A DNA stretch of 64,000 nt from Palsa-504 sp963769715 (GCA_963769715.1 CAVYNE010000008.1:1-64000), one strand, 5' to 3'. Numbered from the stretch's first letter, positions 9,197 through 18,870 are shown. The notes: generated by a model from the letters alone, not told the origin. Numbers and translations: made by a program.

Positions 9197-9222
9197 TCTC
9201 GTGCGGGAACGTTCCCACGAGA
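9197..9222. promoter_or_regulatory. palindromic LacI-type operator
   Basis: Arms TCTCGTG-c-GGGAAC and GTTCCCACGAGA form a near-perfect inverted repeat centred on a CG step, typical of LacI/GalR operators. It ends 40 bases before the lacI-type TTG start, so autoregulation is likely. The core GGGAACGTT recurs in front of the DUF885 gene and the ABC transporter operon. Confidence 0.85.
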
Positions 9223-9261
9223 CACGCAGACGAGACCGACGAACCGGGGAGCGGGCAGACG

Positions 9262-10388
9262 TTGGCGGTCGATCTACGGCAGGTGGCCCAGCGCAGCGGG
9301 GTGTCGGTCAGCACGGCCTCGCGCGCGCTGAGCGGTTCGAGCAGGGTGAGCGAGGAAACCGTAGCCAAGGTCCGCGCCGCCGCGGCCGAGCTCGGATATC
9401 GACCTAACGCGAGCGCGCGTGCCCTGCGCACGGCAAGATCGGCGTTCATCGGGCTGGTCGTGACCAACCTGGTCAACACGAGCTTCCACACGATCGCCGA
9501 AGTGGTGCAGCGTGAATTCGCCCGGCGAGGCTATCAGCTCATGCTCTCGGTAACGGGCGGCGACCCGGTGCAGGAGCGGTCAGCCCTGCGCATCCTGGCG
9601 GACCACAGCGCAGCGGGCGTGATCGTCGTCGGTTCCGACAACGAGGCCACCGAGGAACTCCGTGAGCGCGGCACCCCCACCGTGCATCTCGCCCGCCGGC
9701 CCGGGACCCGGCGGGCGACTGCGTGCTGGGCGACGAGATCGCCGGAGGTCGTTCGGCGACCGAATACCTGCTGGAGAAGGGACATCGCCGGATCGCGATC
9801 ATCGCCGGGCCGCGGGACGTGCCGTCCGGCCGCGAGCGGATGCAGGGGTACTGGCTGGCCATGCGGGCGGCCGGCGTGCCGGCGAGCGACGAACTGACCC
9901 TGGCCACCGCGCTCAGCCCGGATGCCGGCGGCCCGGCGGTCGAGGCCCTGCTGGCGCTGCCCGCCCGCCGGCGGCCCACCGCCCTGCTGGTCGCGAACCA
10001 CGAGGCGTCCTACGGCGCGCTGCCGGCGCTCCGCGAGCATTCGGTGACGATACCGGGCGACCTCTCGGTGATCTGCTACGAGGACTCCCAGCTCGCCCGC
10101 TGGTGGCACCCGGCCATCACGGTGATCGACAACAACGCCCGCCAGATGGGCGAACTCGCCGCCCGCCTGCTGCTGCAGCGTCTCGACCCCGCCGAACGAA
10201 CCCGGGCTGATCGAACCCGGGCCGATCGCGCGCGGGAGGAGTTCAGCGAGTTCCGGGTCGGGTCGCGGCTCATCGAGCGCGATTCGTGTCAGCCCGCGTC
10301 GGTATCGAGGGCGGCTAGCTCGTCGGTCAGCCCGAGCAGCTCCCAGCGCAGCAGGGCGATGGGGACGTTACCGTTAACCCACACCTGA
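9262..10388 (+). pseudogene. LacI-family transcriptional regulator, frameshifted
   Basis: The N-terminus (LRQVAQRSGVSVSTASRALS, then RVSEETVAKVRAAAAELGYR and PNASARAL) is a textbook LacI DNA-binding domain with hinge. The periplasmic-binding-like sensor domain begins SAFIGLVVTNLVN. Near 9706-9722 the frame slips: HLARRPG is followed in another frame by CVLGDEIAGGRSATEYLLEKG, RRIAIIAGPRDVPSGRERMQGY and the normal C-terminal subdomain. A one-base change would restore a full protein ending near residue sequence GSRLIERDSC; the reading then runs on, antisense to the DUF885 gene. TTG start at 9262 with GGGGAG upstream. It probably represses the neighbouring operon when intact. Confidence 0.88.
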
Positions 10389-11905
10389 TCGTGCAGCCGC
10401 TGCAGGTCCAGGTCGGCTCCGCGCAGCCGCACCGCGTCGGCGATCAGCCCGATCAGCTGGGTCTTGCCGATCTGGTAGGTGAGCGCCTGGCCCGGTGTCT
10501 CGGCGAAGAACGCCGCCTCCTCGCGGGCCGTGGCGCCGTCCACCGGGACGCGGGACGCTAGGTCGCCGGCGGCAGCGGCGATCGACAGGGCGCCGGTCGC
10601 GAGCCCGACGTCGACTGTGACCCGCAGGGCGCGCAGCCGCATGAAGTTGCACAAGGCCGCCCGGGTGTGCGGCTCGTCGTCGACCAGGCCGCTGACGAGC
10701 ATCATTTCCTCGTTGTAGAACGCGATGCCCTCGTTGGCCCCGGAGTCGTAATAATGCCGGCGGACCGGTCGCGGGTTGCGCCACGCCAGCGCCAGCTGCT
10801 GGTAGTGCACGCCTTCGTGCAGGATCCCGGCGCGCGGGTCGCGGGCGTTGGCGGCGTAGAAGTACGGCAGCTCCGGCCCGGGCGACGGCAGGTAGGACAG
10901 GCCGTCCTCGGTGAGCCGACCCGGTCCGGTGAGATCGTCGGTCACGCCGAGGAAACGCAGGGGCTCAAGGTAGGCCGGCATCGGCCGGGTGAGGTAGTGC
11001 CGGAGCCACTCCGGCTGGCTCAGCAACCCGCGTCCGGCGTAGAACCGGCGCACCTCCTCCTCGCCGCGCGCGTGCGCGCGCACCTGCTGGGCGACGTCGT
11101 CGGGCAGCGCCGGCCCGGGCAGGCCGCGGTTGCGGGTGGCGTGCAGCAGCTCGAGCCACACCGCCCGCTCGTACTCGCGGCGCCCGAGGCCGGCGATCTC
11201 ATCGACGGTCAGCGGGACGCAGGCGACCTCGCGCAGGAACCACTCGTACTGCTGCCGTCCGACCGGGCGGGCCGGCGGCAGCGTCTCGAGCCGCGCCGCG
11301 AGCCGCTCGCCGAACTGCTGCAAGGCGGCACCGGCTTCGGCCGCGGCCGAGCTGAGCTCGGTCGCGGCCGCCGGATCGATCCTGGTCAGGGCCTGCGCGC
11401 AGGCCGCGATGCGGTCGGCGATGCCGTCGAGCTCGGCCACGGCCAGCTCGGCGAACTCCCGGGCCGGCTGAGCCAGCGCTGGCAACGCGTGCGAGAGGGT
11501 CGCGGGCACGGCGCGAAGCAGCCGCACGACCTCGGCGATCCGGGACACCGGGTCCGCGTCGACGCCAGGCCGCAGCAGGGTGTCGAAGACGGGCCCGAGC
11601 GCCTGGTCGATCCAGAACCTGGGCATGCACCGGACCCGCAGGATGTCGCTCTCCCACTCCACCCGGGCCAGCGCCGACCTCAGCAGCCGGTGGTCGACGC
11701 GGTCGGCCACCTGGTCCGGGCGGATGCGGCCCAGCTCTGCCTGGAACACGGTTAGTTCTTCGCGGCGCCGGCCGGCCAGCGCGGGATCGACTTCCGGCTG
11801 CCACCCCGCGGGCCGGTCCAGGCGCGGGATGTCATCGCGGGTCCGGGGCTGCTGGCGGGCGCGCCAGGCCCAGAACCGTTCGGCAAGTTCATCGAGCTCA
11901 CGCAT
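10289..11905 (-). CDS. DUF885 family protein (putative zinc peptidase)
   Basis: 538 residues from the ATG at 11905, which follows GGAGGCACT. DUF885 proteins resemble zinc peptidases; here ILHEGVHYQQLAL (HExxH-like) and, about 30 residues on, ANEGIAFYNEEMM provide plausible metal ligands and catalytic Glu. There is no signal peptide, so it should act in the cytoplasm. Transcribed divergently from the ABC transporter operon, with a copy of the LacI-operator core 40 bases upstream of its start, so it probably belongs to the same regulon and hydrolyses an imported peptide-like compound (inference). Intact; its 3' end overlaps that of the lacI-type gene on the other strand. Confidence 0.85.
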   Translation of the reverse strand: MRELDELAERFWAWRARQQPRTRDDIPRLDRPAGWQPEVDPALAGRRREELTVFQAELGRIRPDQVADRVDHRLLRSALARVEWESDILRVRCMPRFWIDQALGPVFDTLLRPGVDADPVSRIAEVVRLLRAVPATLSHALPALAQPAREFAELAVAELDGIADRIAACAQALTRIDPAAATELSSAAAEAGAALQQFGERLAARLETLPPARPVGRQQYEWFLREVACVPLTVDEIAGLGRREYERAVWLELLHATRNRGLPGPALPDDVAQQVRAHARGEEEVRRFYAGRGLLSQPEWLRHYLTRPMPAYLEPLRFLGVTDDLTGPGRLTEDGLSYLPSPGPELPYFYAANARDPRAGILHEGVHYQQLALAWRNPRPVRRHYYDSGANEGIAFYNEEMMLVSGLVDDEPHTRAALCNFMRLRALRVTVDVGLATGALSIAAAAGDLASRVPVDGATAREEAAFFAETPGQALTYQIGKTQLIGLIADAVRLRGADLDLQRLHDQVWVNGNVPIALLRWELLGLTDELAALDTDAG

Positions 11906-11944
11906 AGTGCCTCCGCTCACGCATAGACGGAGCCTGCCCCGTGA

Positions 11945-11961
11945 GGGAACGTTTGCGCAAC
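11945..11961. promoter_or_regulatory. LacI-type operator copy, DUF885 side
   Basis: GGGAACGTTTGCGCAAC shares the left half and CG centre of the palindrome at 9197 and lies 40 bases upstream of the DUF885 ATG in the divergent intergenic region. Confidence 0.6.
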
Positions 11962-12075
11962 CATGGCGCGCAGCGAAGACCGGAGCGCTGCACCTCAAGA
12001 TGGGGTGGGCGACGATTGTCACACACTCGTTTCTCAGTTGAAACAGAACAGCCTTGACCTGCGGCGCGCATTGGT

Positions 12076-12094
12076 GGGAACGTTTGCCTATTCC
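12076..12094. promoter_or_regulatory. LacI-type operator copy, transporter side
   Basis: GGGAACGTTTGCCTATTCC repeats the GGGAACGTTTG core seen at 11945 and ends 17 bases before the solute-binding-protein ATG, a position suited to blocking transcription. Confidence 0.6.
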
Positions 12095-12111
12095 TGAAGG
12101 GGGATGCACCT

Positions 12112-13704
12112 ATGCGACTGCATCGATCGCTGGCATCAGGTTGTGTGATGGCCGTGACCGTCGGCCTGGCGGCCTGCGGGAGCAGCGGGAGCAGCAGCGG
12201 AACAGCGTCGTCGTCATCATCATCGGCATCGTCGGCACTGGTGGTCGAGACCTCCTTCGTGCTCAAGACCCTCGATCCCGCGCGCATGTTCGAGCCCACC
12301 GGGCTCATGATCGACCACGTGCTCTACGACACGCTGCTGACGTACAAGGGCTCCGACGTCACGACGCCGGTGCCCGATCTCGCGACGTCGTACACGGCGT
12401 CGCCGGACGCCAAGACTTACACCTTCACCCTGCGCCAGGGCGTCAAGTTCGCCAACGGCGACCCGGTGACGTCCGCCGACGTGGTGTTCTCGCTGATGCG
12501 GACCAAGAACATCACCGGCAACCCGTCGTTCCTGATGGCCGGGATCACCGCCACCGCGCCCAACGCGAGCACCGTCGTGCTCACCAGCACGACGCCGAAC
12601 ACCGCCATCCCGGCCATCCTCACCAACCCGGCCCTCGGCATCGTCGATGCGAAGAAGGTGCAGGCCGCCGGCGGTTCCGACGCGGCCAACGCGGCGACGG
12701 CCGACAAGGCCGAGACGGCGCTCAACACGAACTCCGAAGGCAGCGGGCCGTACACGCTCACCAGCTACAGCACGACCACGCAGGTGGTGCTCACGGCCAA
12801 CCCGAATTACTGGGGCGCCAAGCCGAAGTACGCCAAGATCGTGATCCGCAACGTCCAGGCGAACGTCCAGAAGCTGGACGTGCTCAAGGACGAGTCGCAG
12901 ATCGCCGTCGACCTGTCCCCCGCGCAGGCTCAGGGCATGACCGGCGTGCAGATCGTCAACGGCGCCTCGCCGAACCTGTTCTTCATCCTCACCAACGACA
13001 ACCCCAAGGTCTCGAAGGTCTCGTCGAACCCGCAGTTCCAGCAGGCGGTGCGGGACGGCATCGACTACGCCAGCCTGGTCCAACTGGCGGGCAAGGGCGC
13101 CGTGCAGCCCGCCGGCATCATCCCGAGCATGTTCCTGGGCAGCCTGCCCGCCGGTTCCGGGGCCACGTACGACCTCGCCAAGGCCAAGGCCGCCCTCGCG
13201 GCGTCCGGCGTGGGCCATCCGACGCTGAACCTGGTCTACCCCAGCGACATCCAGGTGAACGGGATCAGCTTCGGCGACCTGGCCGCCCGCGTGCAGCAGG
13301 ACCTGCAGCAGGTGGGGATCAACGTGCAGCTGCAGGGCCAGTCGATCCAGGTGGCGCTCAACAGTTACCGCGGCGGCCAGGAGGCGATGGGGCTGTGGTA
13401 CTGGGGCCCGGACTTCCCCGACCCCGCCGACTACCTCAACTTCCTGCCCGGGGCCCTGGTGGGCCTGCGGGCCGGCTGGCCCAAGGGGGCCGACCCGGCC
13501 CTGGAGGCTATGGGCACCACCGCCGCGAAGACCACCCAGAAGGCGGCCCGTCAAACCCTGTACCAGCAGATTCAGCAGTCGATGAACAGCTCGAGCCCGT
13601 TCATGCCGCTGGTCCAGCCGGCCCAGATCCTGGTCGGCGCGACGTCGGTGAAGAACCTGCAATCGAACGCGCTCTGGCTCGTCGATCTCGGTGAGCTCGG
13701 CTAG
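12112..13704 (+). CDS. ABC transporter solute-binding lipoprotein (family 5)
   Basis: 530-residue extracytoplasmic binding protein of the peptide/nickel (Dpp/Opp) class. The signal peptide MRLHRSLASGCVMAVTVG ends in the lipobox LAAC with the lipidated Cys at residue 22, followed by a Ser/Gly/Thr-rich linker. The mature part has the SBP_bac_5 hallmarks FVLKTLDPARMF, YTFTLRQGVKFANGDPVTSA and DVVFSLMRT. AAGGGGG upstream supports the ATG. First gene of a plus-strand operon: the permease GTG overlaps its last 14 bases. Ligand unknown; downstream enzymes suggest an amide or peptide-like compound. Intact. Confidence 0.93.
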   Translation: MRLHRSLASGCVMAVTVGLAACGSSGSSSGTASSSSSSASSALVVETSFVLKTLDPARMFEPTGLMIDHVLYDTLLTYKGSDVTTPVPDLATSYTASPDAKTYTFTLRQGVKFANGDPVTSADVVFSLMRTKNITGNPSFLMAGITATAPNASTVVLTSTTPNTAIPAILTNPALGIVDAKKVQAAGGSDAANAATADKAETALNTNSEGSGPYTLTSYSTTTQVVLTANPNYWGAKPKYAKIVIRNVQANVQKLDVLKDESQIAVDLSPAQAQGMTGVQIVNGASPNLFFILTNDNPKVSKVSSNPQFQQAVRDGIDYASLVQLAGKGAVQPAGIIPSMFLGSLPAGSGATYDLAKAKAALAASGVGHPTLNLVYPSDIQVNGISFGDLAARVQQDLQQVGINVQLQGQSIQVALNSYRGGQEAMGLWYWGPDFPDPADYLNFLPGALVGLRAGWPKGADPALEAMGTTAAKTTQKAARQTLYQQIQQSMNSSSPFMPLVQPAQILVGATSVKNLQSNALWLVDLGELG

Positions 13705-14788
13705 CGCCACGGCACCCGCGGCGCCGCGCCCCCGGCCCAAGACACCTAAAAACGCCGGGGGGCGGCACCGCGACCTGCGCCGGTTCCTGCTGCAGCGGCT
13801 CGGCACCGGGCTGGTCCTGTGCGTCGGCATCACGCTGGTGGCGTTCGTGCTCACCCACCTGGTGCCCGGCGATCCGGCTGCCGCCAACCTCGGCCAGCGT
13901 GCGATCGGCGACCCGGCCGCGGTGGCGGCCTTCCGTCACCAGTACGGCCTGGACCGGCCGCTACCGGTGCAGTACCTGCTGTACCTGAAGAACCTGCTGC
14001 ACGGGAACCTGGGCATCTCCGAGCAGAGCCACCGGCCAGTGCGCGCCGACCTGACCGAGTACGTCCCGGCCACGATCGAGCTGGCGCTGTTCGCCATCGT
14101 GGTCTCCATGCTGATCGGAGTCGGCCTGGGTATCGTCGCCGCGGTGTTCCGGAACCGCTGGCCGGACCAGCTGGTCCGGGTGGTCAGCCTCGGCGGGGTG
14201 TCGATGCCGGTCTTCTGGATCGCCCTGGTGGCGTTCTACCTGTTCTTCTTCAAGCTCGGCTGGCTGCCCGGCGGCGGCCGCCTCGATCCGACCCAGAACG
14301 CTCCCACCCACCTGACCGGGATGTTCACCGTCGACGCCGCGGTGCACGGGCAGTGGACGCTGTTCTGGTCGGCCTTCCGCCACCTGCTGCTGCCCGGGCT
14401 GGTGCTCGCCATCTACACCGTGGGGATGCTGACCCGCTTCACCCGCGCGTCGATGCTGGAGATCATGGGCAACGACTACGTGCGAGCCGCGCGGCTGAAG
14501 GGACTGCCTGAGCATGTGGTGGTGCTGCGGCACGTGCTGCGGCCGGCCCTGGTGTCGATCATCACCGTGGCCGGGGTCGCCTTCGGCAGCCTGCTAGCGG
14601 GCACGGTGCTGGTGGAGAACATCTTCTCCTGGCCGGGCGTGGGACAGTACGCCTACCGCAGCGCCGTCAACCTGGACCTGCCGGCCATCATGGGCGTGAG
14701 CCTGTTCGTCGCGCTGGTCTACATCGTGGTCAACCTCGCGGTGGACCTGCTCTATGGCGTCATCGACCCGCGGATCAGGCTGTCGTGA
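13691..14788 (+). CDS. ABC transporter permease, DppB type
   Basis: 365 residues with six predicted membrane helices. Residues around 28-50 (FLLQRLGTGLVLCVGITLV) start the typical DppB fold, LTHLVPGDPA and YGLDRPLPVQYLLYLKNLL follow, and the ATPase-coupling EAA loop is NDYVRAARLKGLPEHVVVLRH. The GTG start at 13691 overlaps the end of the binding-protein gene; its stop overlaps the next permease in a GTGA. Forms the membrane channel with the following gene product. Intact. Confidence 0.93.
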   Translation: MSSASATAPAAPRPRPKTPKNAGGRHRDLRRFLLQRLGTGLVLCVGITLVAFVLTHLVPGDPAAANLGQRAIGDPAAVAAFRHQYGLDRPLPVQYLLYLKNLLHGNLGISEQSHRPVRADLTEYVPATIELALFAIVVSMLIGVGLGIVAAVFRNRWPDQLVRVVSLGGVSMPVFWIALVAFYLFFFKLGWLPGGGRLDPTQNAPTHLTGMFTVDAAVHGQWTLFWSAFRHLLLPGLVLAIYTVGMLTRFTRASMLEIMGNDYVRAARLKGLPEHVVVLRHVLRPALVSIITVAGVAFGSLLAGTVLVENIFSWPGVGQYAYRSAVNLDLPAIMGVSLFVALVYIVVNLAVDLLYGVIDPRIRLS

Positions 14789-15705
14789 CCGTCTCCGCGC
14801 CACTGGATCCGCCGTCGCCCACCGAAGCCGCGGGCCTGGCCGCCGCCGGCGCCAGGGGTCGACGCCGGCGGCGCCCGGTCGCCCCGGTGCCATGGCGCCG
14901 GCCGCTGGCCCTGGCGGGCTTGGCCGTGATCGGCGCCTGGACGGTAATCGCGATCTTCGCCCCGCTCATCGCGCCGGACAACCCGCTGGCGCAGAAGTTC
15001 CCGATCCTGGCCCCCCCGTCGGCGGCGAACTGGTTCGGCACCGACGAACTGGGCCGCGACGTCTTCTCCCGGGTGCTGTACGGTGCCCGGATCACGCTTC
15101 CGCTGGCGGTGATCCTGATCCTCGCGGCGATGATCATCGGCGCGGTGCTCGGCGGGATCGCCGGGTTCTTCGGCGGCTGGGTCGACAACGTGATCATGCG
15201 GGTAGCGGACCTGGTGTTCGCCTTCCCGGGCATCATCCTCGCGCTGGCGGTCGCGGCGGCCCTGGGCCCGCAGCTGCGTAACGCGGTGATCGCCGTGGTG
15301 GTGGTGTCCTGGCCGTACTATGCCCGGCTGGTCCGCAGCCTCGTGCTGTCGGCGCGCTCGGCCCAGTACGTGGTGGCCTCACGGCTGCTTGGCTCATCTG
15401 GGCTGCGCGTCTTGTTCGTCGACATCCGGCCCAACGCGGCGGGCCCGGTGCTGGTGCTGGCCGCCCTGGACATCGGCAACGCCGTGCTGTTGCTGTCCGG
15501 GTTGTCCTTTCTCGGCCTGGGCGCCCAGCCGCCCACGGCCGAATGGGGCGCGATGGTGGCCGAGGGCGCGCAGAACTTCAACGACTGGTGGGTCGGCCTG
15601 TTCCCCGGCCTGGCCATCTTGACCGTGGTGCTCGCCTTCAACTTCATCGGCGACGAGCTGCGCGACATGCTCGACCCCCGCACCGCGCGGGCTGTGCGCC
15701 TATGA
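14785..15705 (+). CDS. ABC transporter permease, DppC type
   Basis: 306 residues with the N-terminal cytoplasmic extension and first helix typical of DppC (LALAGLAVIGAWTVIAIFAP), then NWFGTDELGRDVFSRVLYG, the family signature. The EAA-like loop is QYVVASRLLGSSGLRVLFVD and the C-terminus ends DMLDPRTARAVRL, a classic DppC ending. GTGA overlap at the front and ATGA overlap with the ATPase gene at the end. Intact. Confidence 0.93.
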   Translation: MTVSAPLDPPSPTEAAGLAAAGARGRRRRRPVAPVPWRRPLALAGLAVIGAWTVIAIFAPLIAPDNPLAQKFPILAPPSAANWFGTDELGRDVFSRVLYGARITLPLAVILILAAMIIGAVLGGIAGFFGGWVDNVIMRVADLVFAFPGIILALAVAAALGPQLRNAVIAVVVVSWPYYARLVRSLVLSARSAQYVVASRLLGSSGLRVLFVDIRPNAAGPVLVLAALDIGNAVLLLSGLSFLGLGAQPPTAEWGAMVAEGAQNFNDWWVGLFPGLAILTVVLAFNFIGDELRDMLDPRTARAVRL

Positions 15706-16679
15706 GTGACGTCCTACTCCAGGTCAGCGGGCTGAGTGTCGCCCTGCCGACCCGCTCCGGCTACGCCAAGGCTGTCGACGACGTGTCCTTCGCCGTGGAC
15801 TCCGGCGAGATCATGGGCATCGCCGGCGAGAGCGGCAGCGGCAAGACCATGACCGCGCTTTCGCTGTTCGGGTTGCTGCCGAACGGGGCGCGGGTCACCG
15901 GATCGATCCGGCTCGACGGCACCGAACTGCTCGGGCTCACCAGCAAGCAGCTCCGGGCCATCCGCGGCCGGCAGATCGCCATGGTGTCCCAGGATCCCTC
16001 CACCGCCCTGCATCCGATCCTGCCGATCGGGACCCAGCTGACCGAACACATGCGCTATCACCTGGGCGTGAGCAAATCCGAGGCGATGACGCGGGCGGCC
16101 GGGCTGCTGGAAACGGTGCGCATACCGGACCCGGAGCAGGCGCTGCGCTCGTACGCGGGGCAGTTTTCCGGCGGCATGCGCCAGCGCATCGCGATCGCGA
16201 TCGCCCTGGCTGCCGAGCCACGGCTGCTGGTGGCCGACGAGCCGACCACGGCGCTGGACGTCACGGTGCAGGCGGGCATCTTGCGGCTGCTCGACCGGTT
16301 GTGCCGGGAGCGCGGGATGGCCGTCATCGTCATCACCCACGACCTCGGGGTGATGTCGGCGACCGCCCAGCGGCTCTGCGTGATGTACGCCGGCCGGATG
16401 GCCGAAGCCGGTCCGACCTCGCAGCTGCTCGCCCGTCCGCGGCACCCGTACACGCGGGGGCTGCTCGACGCCCTGCCGCATCCCGGGGCTGGGGGCGCGC
16501 CGCTGGTACCCATCGGCGGAAGCCCGCCGTCGCTCGGGCGCGTACCCGAGGGCTGCCCGTTCCATCCGCGCTGCAAGTACGCGCAGCTGTCCTGCGCGAC
16601 GGATCGCCCGGACCCGAAGCCGATCGGCGAAGGTCACCTGCTCGCCTGCCCGCCCGACCCGCTGCGAGCCGCCCCGTGA
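15702..16679 (+). CDS. ABC transporter ATP-binding protein, DppD type
   Basis: 325-residue nucleotide-binding subunit. Walker A GESGSGKT, Q-loop MVSQDPSTALHP, signature FSGGMRQRIAIA, Walker B LLVADEPTTALD and H-loop ITHDLGV are all intact. The C-terminal oligopeptide-transporter extension carries a Cys cluster (GCPFHPRCKYAQLSC), a possible iron-sulfur site in this family. The ATG at 15702 overlaps the permease stop; readings starting further upstream are rejected because they run through the permease gene. Confidence 0.94.
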   Translation: MSDVLLQVSGLSVALPTRSGYAKAVDDVSFAVDSGEIMGIAGESGSGKTMTALSLFGLLPNGARVTGSIRLDGTELLGLTSKQLRAIRGRQIAMVSQDPSTALHPILPIGTQLTEHMRYHLGVSKSEAMTRAAGLLETVRIPDPEQALRSYAGQFSGGMRQRIAIAIALAAEPRLLVADEPTTALDVTVQAGILRLLDRLCRERGMAVIVITHDLGVMSATAQRLCVMYAGRMAEAGPTSQLLARPRHPYTRGLLDALPHPGAGGAPLVPIGGSPPSLGRVPEGCPFHPRCKYAQLSCATDRPDPKPIGEGHLLACPPDPLRAAP

Positions 16680-17650
16680 GCGAGCCGGTCCTGCAGCTGT
16701 CCGCGGTCGCGGTCGAGTACGGCCGCCGGGGCCAGCGAGTCCGCGCCGTCGACGGAGTCGACCTGGTGGTGGCGCGCGGCGAGACCATCGGCTTGGTGGG
16801 CGAGTCGGGCTGCGGCAAGTCCTCGCTCGCCCGGGCCGCCGTCGGCCTCGAGCCGCTGGCCTCCGGCACCGTCACCTTCGAGGGCCGTGACGTCACCCCG
16901 ATGGGGCGGCGGCGCCGGCCAGCCTTCCTGCGCGGGCTGCAGATGGTTTTCCAGGACCCGTATGAGTCCCTCAACCCGCGCCGCAAGGTCGGCGAGCTCA
17001 TCGCCGACGGCGTCTGGCTCGGCGGCGGCAGCCGCCAGGACGGCCTGCACCGCGCCTCCGAGCTGCTGGAGCGCGTCGGCTTGCCCGCAGCCGCGGCCGA
17101 CAGCTACCCGCATGAGTTCAGCGGCGGCCAGCGGCAGCGGATCGCCATCGCCCGGACGCTCGCGACGCAGCCCTCGTGCCTCATCGCCGACGAGCCGATC
17201 AGCGCCCTAGACGCCTCGGCGCAGGCGCAGATCGCCAACCTGCTCGGCGAGCTGACCGACGACGCTGACCTCGGTCTGGTCCTGGTCTCCCACGACCTGG
17301 CGGTCGTCCGCCAGGTCGCCGACCGGGTAGCGGTCATGTACCTGGGCCGGATCGTGGAGATCGGCGACACCGAGACCGTGTGGGCCAATCCGCGGCACCC
17401 CTACACCGAGGCGCTGGTGGCCGCCATCCCGCGCGCCGATGGGGTCGGTGTCCTGCCGGTCGACCTGCCCGGCGACGTGCCCGACCCGGCCAGCCCGCCG
17501 ACCGGATGCCGGTTCCACCCGCGATGCCCGCTCGCCCAGGACAGCTGCCGTGAACTCGACCAGCGGCTGGCCCCGGTGGCCGGACGCGAGATCGCCTGCC
17601 ATATCCGGTCCGAGCCCTCGACAACCCAGCCCCAGACAACCCAGAACTAG
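16676..17650 (+). CDS. ABC transporter ATP-binding protein, DppF type
   Basis: 324-residue second ATPase. Walker A GESGCGKSSLA, Q-loop MVFQDPYESLNPRR, signature FSGGQRQRIAIAR, Walker B CLIADEPISALD and H-loop VSHDLAV are present, with the C-terminal Cys motif CRFHPRCPLAQDSC. The GTG at 16676 overlaps the dppD-type stop (GTGA). The last codons lie in a short direct repeat (two copies of ACAACCCAGAACTAG, 17,636-17,665), so the stop codon itself is duplicated. Intact. Confidence 0.93.
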   Translation: MSEPVLQLSAVAVEYGRRGQRVRAVDGVDLVVARGETIGLVGESGCGKSSLARAAVGLEPLASGTVTFEGRDVTPMGRRRRPAFLRGLQMVFQDPYESLNPRRKVGELIADGVWLGGGSRQDGLHRASELLERVGLPAAAADSYPHEFSGGQRQRIAIARTLATQPSCLIADEPISALDASAQAQIANLLGELTDDADLGLVLVSHDLAVVRQVADRVAVMYLGRIVEIGDTETVWANPRHPYTEALVAAIPRADGVGVLPVDLPGDVPDPASPPTGCRFHPRCPLAQDSCRELDQRLAPVAGREIACHIRSEPSTTQPQTTQN

Positions 17651-17679
17651 ACAACCCAGAACTAGGAGGCCTGGCCCCC

Positions 17680-18870
17680 GTGTGGTTCGTCAACGCGCAT
17701 GTAGTCGACGCGGCGACCGGCGACCGGCGCCGTCATCGAGCCGTCGAGACCGCCGCCGACGGCACCGTGACGCAGGTCGCCGCCGCGGCGCCACCCGGGT
17801 TGCCCGACGCCAACGTGGTCGACGTGGCCGGCCGCTGGCTGCTCCCCGGGCTGATCTCCTGCCACACCCACCTGTCGATCGTGTTCCCGTTCAGCGCCAC
17901 CGACGAGGCGGAGAACCCGGCCATCACCGCCTACCGGTCGGCCACCCGGGCCAGCGAGGCGCTGCGGGCCGGCATCACCACCATCCGCTGCGTGCACGAG
18001 CAGAACCGCGCCGACCTGCTGCTGCGGACCGCGGTACAGCGCGGCTGGTTCGCCGCGCCGCGCATCCTCGGCGCGGGCCGGGCGATTTCCACGCCGGGCG
18101 GCCACGGCCAGGGGGGCGGCTGTGCGTACGCCACCGGAGAACAGGAGTTCTACACCGCGGCACTGGCCGAACTCGCGGCCGGCGCCGACCACGTCAAGAT
18201 CTTCATCAGCGGCGGCCTGGCCAGCGCGGGCGAGCACTACGAGCAGCCCGAGATGAGCGACAGCGAGATCGCCGGGGCGGTCCGGGCGGCGGCTGAGCAC
18301 GACACCTACGTCGTCGCCCACTCCGGCGGGCCGGGCGCGATCCGGCAGGCGCTGGCGGCCGGAGTGCGGTGCTTCGAGCACGCCTACCGGCTCGATGACG
18401 AGACCGCCGCGCTGCTGGCCCGGCCGGACATCTACCTCACGCCCACCCTGTGCGTGACGCGCTCGGAGACGTGGATGCGGGCCAGAGGCTTCGAGGAGCA
18501 CTCGATCCAGAACGCCAGCAACGCCGCGGACGACCACCTGGCCAGCGTCCAGCGCGCGATCCGGGCGGGCGTTACCCTCGTCAACGGCACCGACTACCCG
18601 CCCGGCAACCTGGTCGACGGGACGCCGGCCGCAGTGCACGAGCTGCTGCTGATGGCCGCGGCCGGCCTTTCCCCGCTGCTCAGCCTGCAGAGCGTGTCGG
18701 TAAACGCCGCCCGTCTGCTCGGCATCGATGACCGCGTCGGGCAGATCCGGCCCGGCTATGCGGCTGACTTCGTGGCCGTGGCCGCGGATCCGCTGGCCGA
18801 CCTCGACGCGCTGCGCACGATCTCGCTGGTGGTGCAGGGCGGCCGCGTCGTCCGCGAGGGCGCGCGGTGA
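17680..18870 (+). CDS. metal-dependent amidohydrolase (imidazolonepropionase/prolidase-like)
   Basis: 396-residue TIM-barrel hydrolase. Metal ligands are visible in order: HTHLS (HxH), the carboxylated-Lys candidate in DHVKIFISGG, VVAHSGG, CFEHAYRL and the catalytic Asp in NGTDYPPG. N- and C-terminal beta strands form the usual composite domain, ending DLDALRTISLVVQGGRVV. This pattern matches amidohydrolases that cleave peptides or cyclic amides. GGAGG upstream of the GTG at 17680. Located 29 bases behind the ABC ATPase gene and overlapping the RidA gene (GTGA), so it is part of the import operon and probably acts on the imported compound. Confidence 0.9.
   Translation: MWFVNAHVVDAATGDRRRHRAVETAADGTVTQVAAAAPPGLPDANVVDVAGRWLLPGLISCHTHLSIVFPFSATDEAENPAITAYRSATRASEALRAGITTIRCVHEQNRADLLLRTAVQRGWFAAPRILGAGRAISTPGGHGQGGGCAYATGEQEFYTAALAELAAGADHVKIFISGGLASAGEHYEQPEMSDSEIAGAVRAAAEHDTYVVAHSGGPGAIRQALAAGVRCFEHAYRLDDETAALLARPDIYLTPTLCVTRSETWMRARGFEEHSIQNASNAADDHLASVQRAIRAGVTLVNGTDYPPGNLVDGTPAAVHELLLMAAAGLSPLLSLQSVSVNAARLLGIDDRVGQIRPGYAADFVAVAADPLADLDALRTISLVVQGGRVVREGAR

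Noticed and set aside
12220..13887. 555-codon minus-strand frame over the solute-binding protein gene
   Set aside because: Antisense shadow with Val/Gly/Arg bias; the plus strand has lipobox and SBP motifs.
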